Source: SURF-32 sp964648365 (lineage in GTDB: Bacteria; Planctomycetota; Phycisphaerae; UBA1845). Taken from it: a stretch of 37,754 nt of DNA. The notes under the pieces were generated by a model. The model did no database searches. It saw only the letters and a list, made by a program, of their open reading frames with translations, and was not told the DNA's origin. The stretch spans positions 1-37,754 of the forward strand of contig CAZYLK010000043.1 of assembly GCA_964648365.1 (NCBI GenBank). The letters are read 5' to 3'. Below are positions 32,595-37,754 of this stretch, piece after piece. Within the stretch, counting starts at the first letter, position 1. Every line of letters begins with the position of its first letter. The position numbers and the translations under genes were made by a program.

Positions 32595-34332
32595 TTTCGC
32601 CCCGCCGCTTCACGCCGATTCGCTTCTTGAACTGCGCCAGCGGCAGTGCGTTCAGAATGTCGCCGCGGCGCGCCCCCGCCCGCCGGGCCGTGGTCACGCC
32701 GAGCCGCATCTGCCGCAAGCCTTCCGTCCGATGCGCATCGGTATCGATCGACAGCGTCACACCGGCCTCGATCGCCTGCCGGGCGTGCTCTGCCTTGAGA
32801 TCCAGTCGTTGCCACGACGCATTGATTTCCAGCACGGTGCCGTTCTCTGCCGCGGCCGCGGCGATCACCGCGATGTCCAGGTCCATCGCCTCGCGACGGT
32901 TCAACAGCCGCCCCGTCGGATGCCCGATGATCGTGACGTACGGATTGGCGATGGCCGCCAGCGTGCGCTCGGTGGGTGACATCTTGTCCTTGCCGCCCTT
33001 GCCCATCGAGGCGTGAATGCTGGCCACGACCAGGTCGAGTTCCGCCAGCAGATCGTCGGGGTAATCCATCGAGCCGTCGGGCAGAATGTCGCACTCGCTT
33101 CCGGCGAAGATCTCGATGCCCTTGATAGACTCGTTGGCCGCGCGGATCGCCGCAACATGCTCGCGGGCGCGTTCGATCGACAGGCCGTTGGCGATCACGC
33201 TGCTCCGCGAGTGGTCGCAGATCGCGATGTACTTGTAGCCCAGCGCCTTGGCCGCCTGGGCCATCTCCTCGATGCTGTTCTTCCCGTCGCTGGCGACGGT
33301 GTGCATGTGCAGGTCGCCGCGGATGTCATCGAGCGAAATGAGGTCGTCGTAGGACGCGTCCGAGGCGAACTCATCGCGATCCTCGCGCAGCTCCGGCGGC
33401 GCACAGACGACGCCCAGCTTCTTGTAGATCGACTCTTCCGTCTTGCCCGCGACGGACTTTTCGCCGTCGTACAGGCCGTATTCGTTGAGCCGCAACTTCT
33501 TTTTGACCGCGATCTCGCGCAGCCGGACGTTGTGCTCTTTGGAGCCGGTAAAATACTGCCACGCCGCCCCGAACGACTCGCCCGGCACCACCCGCAGATC
33601 GACCTGAAGCTCGCCCCCCCCCGGCAGCGCGACGGTCACGGAACCCTTCGTCCCGCCCGAGGCCAGTACCCGCTGCACCTCGTCGAACGCGACGAACTGC
33701 TCGACGATCGGCTTGCCGTCGGCCGCCTCGCACAGGATGTCCACGTCGCCGATCGTCTCCCGCCCGCGCCGCAGCGACCCGGCGATCTCGACCCGCCCCA
33801 CGCCCTTCAGCGCCCGCACCTTTTCGACCAGCGCCTCGGCGATCGGCAGGGCGATGCCCATCGGCGTGCGGCCGGTGGATCGCTCCAGAAACTCGATGCC
33901 CTCGCTGATGCGCTTGGCGCTGGTCTCGCCGAACCCGGCGAGTTCCTTTACCCGCCCTTCCGCCAGGGCCGCCTTGAGATCGTCGAGGGATGCCACGCCC
34001 AGATCGCGATGAAGCTGGGCGATCTTCTTCGGACCCAGCCCCTGAATGGCCAGCAGGTCCGGCAGCCTGGGCGGCAGCTTCTTCTCAAGCTCGGTCAGCA
34101 CGTCGATCGTGCCCGAATCGAGAAACTGTTCGATTCGAGAGACGGTGCTCTTGCCGACGCCCGCAAGCGTGCCGAGTTTGCCCGCCTCCGCCAGCGCGGC
34201 CACGTCATCGGCGCAGTCCGAGATTGAGCGTGAGGCCCGCCGGTAGGAGTTGACGCGGAACCGGTCGGCCCCGTCGATTTCGAGCAGGTCGGCGATGCGT
34301 TCCAGAACCGCGGCGACTTCGGCGTTTCGCAT
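32587..34332 (-). CDS. polX: DNA polymerase/3'-5' exonuclease PolX
   Basis: Bacterial PolX is a family X DNA polymerase joined to a PHP exonuclease domain, used in base excision and gap repair. The 581-residue protein has helix-hairpin-helix motifs (LAGVGKSTVSRIEQFL at 56-71, IQGLGPKKIAQLH at 96-108), the polymerase nucleotidyltransferase motif GSLRRGRETIGDVD (185-198) with Asp196 and Asp198 and a third Asp at about 245, and a PHP domain from about 339 (GDLHMHTVASDG, then ICDHS and SIDTDAHRTEGL). ATG 34332 gives MRNAEVAAVLERIADLL, the usual start. Its stop codon lies in an octamer array. Confidence 0.96.
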   Translation of the reverse strand: MRNAEVAAVLERIADLLEIDGADRFRVNSYRRASRSISDCADDVAALAEAGKLGTLAGVGKSTVSRIEQFLDSGTIDVLTELEKKLPPRLPDLLAIQGLGPKKIAQLHRDLGVASLDDLKAALAEGRVKELAGFGETSAKRISEGIEFLERSTGRTPMGIALPIAEALVEKVRALKGVGRVEIAGSLRRGRETIGDVDILCEAADGKPIVEQFVAFDEVQRVLASGGTKGSVTVALPGGGELQVDLRVVPGESFGAAWQYFTGSKEHNVRLREIAVKKKLRLNEYGLYDGEKSVAGKTEESIYKKLGVVCAPPELREDRDEFASDASYDDLISLDDIRGDLHMHTVASDGKNSIEEMAQAAKALGYKYIAICDHSRSSVIANGLSIERAREHVAAIRAANESIKGIEIFAGSECDILPDGSMDYPDDLLAELDLVVASIHASMGKGGKDKMSPTERTLAAIANPYVTIIGHPTGRLLNRREAMDLDIAVIAAAAAENGTVLEINASWQRLDLKAEHARQAIEAGVTLSIDTDAHRTEGLRQMRLGVTTARRAGARRGDILNALPLAQFKKRIGVKRRGERE

Positions 34333-34471
34333 GGAATCACCCGCCGGCCGCAGGCATGCTTGCCTCGTCGTCACCCGGCTCCGTGTGGATTCCCAGAGGA
34401 TCGGCGGCGAAGCACGCCGAGGAGTCACAGAGTTCGGCGGAAACGGGCAGGCGTCCGAGGCGTCAGACCGC

Positions 34472-34506
34472 CTTCGTTATTCGCCATTCGACATTCGCCA
34501 TTCCCA
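34472..34506 (-). repeat. Heptamer array after tRNA-Glu
   Basis: On the minus strand, after the tRNA-side hairpin: GGGAATG, GCGAATG, TCGAATG, GCGAATA, ACGAAGG. The unit and the distal GCGAATAACGAA end match the porin array at 27350-27395, so both arrays have the same polarity relative to their genes. Confidence 0.75.
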
Positions 34507-34535
34507 ACGTCTGCGACGTTGGGTCAGACTGACCC
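34503..34535 (-). terminator. Hairpins at the tRNA-Glu 3' end
   Basis: CCCAACGTC at 34503-34511 and GACGTTGGG at 34515-34523 form a perfect nine-pair stem with a three-base loop, just downstream of the tRNA on the minus strand. A second palindrome, GGGTCAGACTGACCC (34521-34535), overlaps the last bases of the tRNA. They probably mark the end of the tRNA transcript or its processing site. Confidence 0.6.
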
Positions 34536-34602
34536 CAAGGGGACTCGAACCCCTGTTACTGGCATGAAAAGCCAGTGTCCTAGGCCACTAGACGATGGGG
34601 CC
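34530..34602 (-). tRNA. tRNA-Glu (anticodon TTC)
   Basis: The minus strand folds into a cloverleaf of 73 bases: the seven-pair acceptor stem is GGCCCCA with TGGGGTC (one G-T pair), and the discriminator base is A. The anticodon arm is CTGGC-TTTTCAT-GCCAG with anticodon TTC at 34566-34568, and the T arm is CAGGGG-TTCGAGT-CCCCT-like. CCA is not encoded. It lies upstream of polX, oriented the same way, separated by hairpins and a heptamer array. Confidence 0.96.
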
Positions 34603-35155
34603 GCCGGCGCCGCAGCGCGTCTGAAACGCTTATTCGACGCTTGGGACGCGGGAGTTTATTCATCCGACCCCGAGGGGTCAAGCACCCCGCGAGCCCGTTC
34701 TCACCCGCCTGTCGGCCGCCTGTCCCCGCTGCATGGTGAGTCCGATCCGGGTGCCACTGCTCTTCGAGCAGTGCCCGCACGCGTACCGCTGCTCCGCGAC
34801 CAGGTGCCCGCCCGGGTGCCACTGCTCTTCGAACAGTGCCCGAACACGTGCCACTGCGCTTCGAGCAGTGCCCTCGACGACAGACGCCGCCGCTCGTCCG
34901 CCATGTCCAGCTTTCGAGTCGCACTGCTCAAGAGCAGTGGCACCAGTGGCACCTGGTGGCCCCCATGCCGCACCGGGGAGACGAAGACGACGAAGGCTGA
35001 CGAAGGCTCGATGACTTGACGACCTCGGACGCGATCGTCACGATGCGGCTGGCCGCGACAGCAGCAGGCCCGCCCGGTGGAAGCCGCCGTTTTTGAGTGA
35101 CCGGTACGCCTGCCGCGTGCCCCTGCCCGCCGGGATCGGAAGAAACAGCACCGCG
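34603..35155. other. Intergenic region with hairpin cluster
   Basis: No gene is supported in these 553 bases between divergent tRNA-Glu and the dehydrogenase gene. The central 190 bases hold four CACTGCTC hairpins (see 34751-34943). The remaining sequence shows no coding pattern. No clear promoter for the dehydrogenase gene is seen. Confidence 0.6.
34751..34943 (-). repeat. Four variable-stem hairpins, CACTGCTC type
   Basis: Three copies (34751-34776, 34816-34841, 34848-34873) read on the minus strand as CACTGCTC, GAA, GAGCAGTG, GCAC, with single changes in copies two and three. The fourth (34922-34943) is on the plus strand: CACTGCTC, AA, GAGCAGTG, GCAC. Architecture and purine loop match the CACCGGTT, CACGGGCA and CACGGCCT types, but the stem and the last flanking base differ. 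Confidence 0.8.
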
Positions 35156-36367
35156 ATGAACGTACTGATTGCCGACAAGTTCCAGGCCTGGGGCGTCGAT
35201 GAGCTGAAGCTCGCCGGCTGCACCGTCGAGTGCAACCCCAATCTCCAGGGTGACACCCTCCGCGACGCCATCCGCCAGACTGGCTGCCACATCCTCATCG
35301 TCCGCAGCACCAAGGTGCCGGCGGCCGCGCTGGAGGGCTGCCCGGAGCTCGGCCTCATCATCCGCGCCGGCGCCGGCTACAACACCATCGACGTGGAAGC
35401 AGCCTCGCGGAACAGCATCTTCGTCTCCAACTGCCCGGGCAAGAACGCCGTGGCCGTGGCCGAACTGACCTTCGGCCTCATCCTGGCCCTCGATCGACGC
35501 ATCGTCGAAAACACCGTCGCCCTCCGCAACGGCCAGTGGAACAAGAAGGAGTTTTCCAACGCCGACGGCCTGAAGGATCGCACACTCGGCGTCATCGGCC
35601 TGGGTGAAATCGGCAAGGCCGTGGTCAAGCGGGCGCACGCCTTCGAGATGAAAGTCGCGGCATGGAGCCGGTCGCTGACCGCCGAGGCCGCCGCCGAGCT
35701 TCACGTCCGCAAGTGCGACAGCCCCGGCGAAGTCGCCGCGCACAGCCACGTCGTCTCGATCCACCTGGCGGCCAACGCGGAGACGAAGAATCTGATCAAT
35801 GTCGAAGTTCTCGATCGCCTCCAGCCCGGCTCCTACCTGATCAATACCGCCCGCTCGGAGGTGCTCGATTACGACGCCCTGGCCCGCGTGGTGAAAGATC
35901 GCCACGTCCGCGCCGGGCTTGACGTGTTCCCCGACGAGCCGGCCGGCGGCGAAGGTGACTACCGCGCCGCCATCCTCGAAGCCGGCGGCGTTATCTACGG
36001 CACGCATCACATCGGCGCCTCCACGTCACAGGCGCAGAACGCGATCGCGGCCGAAGCGGTGCGGATCGTCAAGGTCTACATGAAGCGCGGCATCGTCGAG
36101 AACTGCGTCAACATCGCCGCGGACACGCCCGCCAAGTCCGTGCTGCTGGTGCGTCACCGCAACCGCCCGGGCGTCCTGGCCCACGTCCTCAATGCCATCA
36201 GCGTCGCGGGCGTCAACGTCAGCGAGATGGAAAACACGTTATGCGCCGGCCTGGAATCCGCCTGCGCCAAGATCCACCTGGACGACATGCTGGCTGCCGA
36301 CGTGCTCGCCACCATCCGCGACGGCCACGAACACGTGCTGGCCGTGTCGCAGATGAAGGCGAAGTAG
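35156..36367 (+). CDS. serA: D-3-phosphoglycerate dehydrogenase-like, with ACT-type C-terminus
   Basis: This 403-residue D-isomer-specific 2-hydroxyacid dehydrogenase most likely starts serine synthesis from 3-phosphoglycerate. The NAD-binding motif GLGEIG is at 148-153; the catalytic set is Arg233 (NTARSEVLDYDAL), Glu261 (PDEPAGG) and His285 (GTHHIGAST). The usual pattern is NxARG, so Ser replaces Gly after Arg, and His replaces Pro before the catalytic His region (TPHIG to THHIG). A C-terminal ACT-like domain (about 328-403, RNRPGVLAHVLNAISVAGVNVSEME) suggests allosteric control by serine. ATG 35156 is chosen because the upstream extension is not conserved. Another hydroxyacid substrate is possible. 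Confidence 0.88.
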   Translation: MNVLIADKFQAWGVDELKLAGCTVECNPNLQGDTLRDAIRQTGCHILIVRSTKVPAAALEGCPELGLIIRAGAGYNTIDVEAASRNSIFVSNCPGKNAVAVAELTFGLILALDRRIVENTVALRNGQWNKKEFSNADGLKDRTLGVIGLGEIGKAVVKRAHAFEMKVAAWSRSLTAEAAAELHVRKCDSPGEVAAHSHVVSIHLAANAETKNLINVEVLDRLQPGSYLINTARSEVLDYDALARVVKDRHVRAGLDVFPDEPAGGEGDYRAAILEAGGVIYGTHHIGASTSQAQNAIAAEAVRIVKVYMKRGIVENCVNIAADTPAKSVLLVRHRNRPGVLAHVLNAISVAGVNVSEMENTLCAGLESACAKIHLDDMLAADVLATIRDGHEHVLAVSQMKAK

Positions 36368-36734
36368 ATCCAGCCGCGGATCAACGCAGTGGCGGGGCAT
36401 CTCCTTGAAGACGGAATTGCGAACCGCAGATGAACGCGGATGAACGCGGATAAGACCCAAGCCGGGGCAAATAGTTCGAGTTCTTTGACGCGTGAGACTG
36501 CGGCGCACTTCCGTTCCCGCCCGGCCGCGCGAGTTGCCAGCGCTTCGTCGCTGTTCTGATCAGCGTTCATCCGCGTGCATCTGCGGTTTAACCTCCGCCG
36601 TCTTCGCGTCGCCGCGAGGACGGATTGCCCGAATCGCAGGTATGACGGAAACTTTCGACGCGGGCAGATGCGGCGGCGGCGACATTCGGATGGACCGCCT
36701 CGCCCGCGTCAGCCCAGGCGGCAGAGGCCCGGCA
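36368..36734. other. Intergenic region with a 30-base inverted repeat
   Basis: These 367 bases hold the inverted pair 36422-36451 / 36559-36588 and a partial unit near 36373-36389 (CCGCGGATCAACGCAG). The sequence between the arms, about 107 bases, shows no gene. Frames that extend upstream of the zinc-ribbon gene through this region are not supported. Confidence 0.6.
36422..36588. repeat. 30-base inverted repeat, possible non-autonomous element
   Basis: The left arm 36422-36451 (starting AACCGCAGATGAACGCGG) and the reverse complement of the right arm 36559-36588 (starting AACCGCAGATGCACGCGG) agree at 28 of 30 positions by my count. The arm itself contains a tandem GATGAACGCG. Similar AACCGCAGATGAACGC repeats are, from memory, common in several bacterial genomes including planctomycetes. 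The whole unit is 167 bases, the size of a small MITE-like element, but no target-site duplication is obvious. Confidence 0.7.
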
Positions 36735-37322
36735 ATGCAACGCAGAGCATTCATGGCCATGGTGATTGCCCCGGCCGGCGTCGTCGCCCTGCTGTGGGCC
36801 TTCAGCGCCTTCGGCGGCATCGGATTCGACTGGCATCGAGACACCCCCATACCCGGCGGATCGCAACGCACCACGCTGAACGTCGACATCGTCAACGGCC
36901 AACTGATCGTGCGGCACGAAACGCTCTCCCCCGGCCCTGTCACCCGCCTGCCCGGCCCCAAGTCAGATTGGAGCATCGACCTCTACCGCCGCGGCGAGCC
37001 GCTCTACCGCGGCGTGGCCGCCAAACCGCCCATCGGTTTCGCGTCACTCTATGTGCCCGACTCAACCTGGCTGCCGCACACGAAGGTAAGCGTCGTCGCC
37101 GGCGCAACCGACTTCTGGGCCAGTCTGCCGCTCTATCTGCTCTTCCTGATCCTGGCCGCCCCGCCCGCCGCCGCGTACGTCCGCGGCCCCCTCCGCCGCC
37201 GCCTCCGCATCCGCCGCGGCCAGTGCCCGACGTGCGGGTATAATCTGTCAGGCCTGACCTCGGGCCGATGCCCGGAATGCGGGGGTACGGTGTGTGGTAC
37301 AGAACGGGCATTGTCGTCGTAA
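36735..37322 (+). CDS. Membrane protein with planctomycete-type zinc ribbon (copy 1)
   Basis: This 195-residue protein has an N-terminal membrane helix (MVIAPAGVVALLWAFSAFGGI), an extracytoplasmic beta-rich part, a second membrane helix (LPLYLLFLILAAPPAAAYV), a basic stretch and a C-terminal zinc ribbon, CPTCGYNLSGLTSGRCPECGG, with four Cys in two CxxC pairs. The ribbon would be cytoplasmic. Proteins of this shape are frequent in Phycisphaerae-like planctomycetes and have no known function. ATG 36735 has GAGG eight bases upstream; in-frame Met codons upstream (36642, 36690) add a non-conserved leader. It overlaps the next gene by 31 bases. Confidence 0.82.
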   Translation: MQRRAFMAMVIAPAGVVALLWAFSAFGGIGFDWHRDTPIPGGSQRTTLNVDIVNGQLIVRHETLSPGPVTRLPGPKSDWSIDLYRRGEPLYRGVAAKPPIGFASLYVPDSTWLPHTKVSVVAGATDFWASLPLYLLFLILAAPPAAAYVRGPLRRRLRIRRGQCPTCGYNLSGLTSGRCPECGGTVCGTERALSS

Positions 37323-37754
37323 CGCTGACGGGCCTCGCGGCCGGCGTGCTCACGTGCATGGCCGACGGTGTTCGCACCGCTGACCCAGGCGAGCGACACC
37401 GAGTCAGGCTGTGGTTGATCCACCCCTTTGCAGTGATCTGGTGGACGGAAACAAGTTCGTGGCGGGCCATGGAACTGTATCTCGACGATGGTAATCCCCA
37501 GCGTCAGTCCGCCTGGCCCAACAGCCCTGCGAGCAGCTTCGAATTGCTGGGCATCTATTCCATGGAGCGTTACGAGGACGGAATTCACTGGTACTGCGAA
37601 CGCACCCTGCGTTTCAAGCCGCTGCACTGGACGCCGCTGCTGCTCGCGGGACCAATCTATGTCATCGGCCGCCGACTTCAACGCCACCGCCGCCGCAAGC
37701 GCGGCCTCTGCCTCGACTGCGGATACAATCTCGCCGGCAACACGACCGGCCGCT
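37292..37754 (+). CDS. Membrane protein with planctomycete-type zinc ribbon (copy 2, partial)
   Basis: The frame from GTG 37292 runs off the end of the window. It reads VWYRTGIVVVTLTGLAAGV (membrane helix), a hydrophilic part with WLIHPFAVIWW and SFELLGIYSMERYEDGIHW, a second helix (WTPLLLAGPIYVIG), a basic stretch and then CLDCGYNLAGNTTGR, the first half of the same zinc ribbon as the preceding gene. The C-terminal CPEC is beyond the window. It is clearly a diverged paralogue of its neighbour; GGGGG about eight bases upstream and the 31-base overlap suggest translation coupled to it. Confidence 0.85.
   Translation, partial: MWYRTGIVVVTLTGLAAGVLTCMADGVRTADPGERHRVRLWLIHPFAVIWWTETSSWRAMELYLDDGNPQRQSAWPNSPASSFELLGIYSMERYEDGIHWYCERTLRFKPLHWTPLLLAGPIYVIGRRLQRHRRRKRGLCLDCGYNLAGNTTGR

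Noticed and set aside
33013..34227. 404-codon plus-strand frame opposite polX
   Set aside because: Shadow frame; polX has complete polymerase and PHP motifs on the minus strand.
34751..34943. Spaced repeats resembling a short CRISPR array
   Set aside because: The units are short hairpins at uneven spacing in both orientations, with no uniform spacers and no cas genes nearby.

Overview
This window is GC-rich chromosomal DNA from a Gram-negative bacterium, most likely a planctomycete (Phycisphaerae-like). The pointers are a KDO-activation gene (kdsB) and an outer-membrane barrel, which imply an outer membrane; two tandem genes whose proteins end in the double-CxxC zinc ribbon of the CPxCGYNLxG...RCPECG type, common in planctomycetes; a large secreted gluzincin protease with a C-terminal Cys-rich region; and intergenic DNA full of short palindromes and tandem 7-, 8- and 14-nt repeats. 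There is no rRNA, CRISPR array, phage or intact insertion sequence. The assignment to Planctomycetota is inferred from protein style and repeats, not from a marker-gene tree.

Layout. 1-4.8 kb: the 3' end of an unknown gene, mutS, a secreted lipoprotein with a clear promoter, and a convergent TlpA-type thioredoxin. 4.9-6.8 kb: a SAM methyltransferase, a small conserved protein, a degraded copy of the methyltransferase 3' end, and a DUF433 antitoxin whose DUF5615-type toxin is cut off after 20 codons. 6.9-12.4 kb: pheS, uppP and a 949-aa secreted metalloprotease. 12.6-19.5 kb: a plus-strand run from a good sigma-70-like promoter: kdsB, pyrG, an MBL-fold hydrolase, an ICMT-like membrane methyltransferase, a pabA/trpG-type amidotransferase and a lipoprotein phosphodiesterase, several with overlapping stop and start codons. 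19.8-24.0 kb: a GT39-like glycosyltransferase, birA and a polytopic membrane protein.

24.0-34.6 kb is all on the minus strand. Reading with transcription it holds tRNA-Glu, polX, nadC, an NSS sodium symporter, a MetS-like small subunit and a His/Cys-rich protein (the last three chained by ATGA/GTGA overlaps). Then comes a zinc-uptake island: an outer-membrane barrel of the zinc-regulated type, a tiny lipoprotein with an Asp-Glu-His repeat tail, a ZnuA-like binding protein and a ZnuB-like permease. No ABC ATPase is present. A coiled-coil lipoprotein ends the run. 35.1-37.75 kb carries a SerA-like dehydrogenase and two planctomycete-type zinc-ribbon membrane proteins, the second running off the end.

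Functionally most of the window is housekeeping: mismatch and base repair, translation, envelope precursors (UppP recycles undecaprenyl carrier; PyrG makes the CTP that KdsB uses), NAD, folate/tryptophan, biotin and serine metabolism. The unusual content is in the repeats and in small genes. (i) A palindromic repeat scattered between genes also sits in frame inside kdsB, lengthening the enzyme by about 70 residues, much like Rickettsia palindromic elements. (ii) A hairpin family keeps its architecture (CAC, variable stem, GAA/GGA-type loop, GTG, then CCAC or GCAC) while the stem sequence changes. (iii) Tandem 8-mers and 7-mers with conserved polarity start exactly at the stop codons of pheS, polX and the porin gene. 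(iv) A compact zinc island carries two small His-rich proteins but no ATPase.
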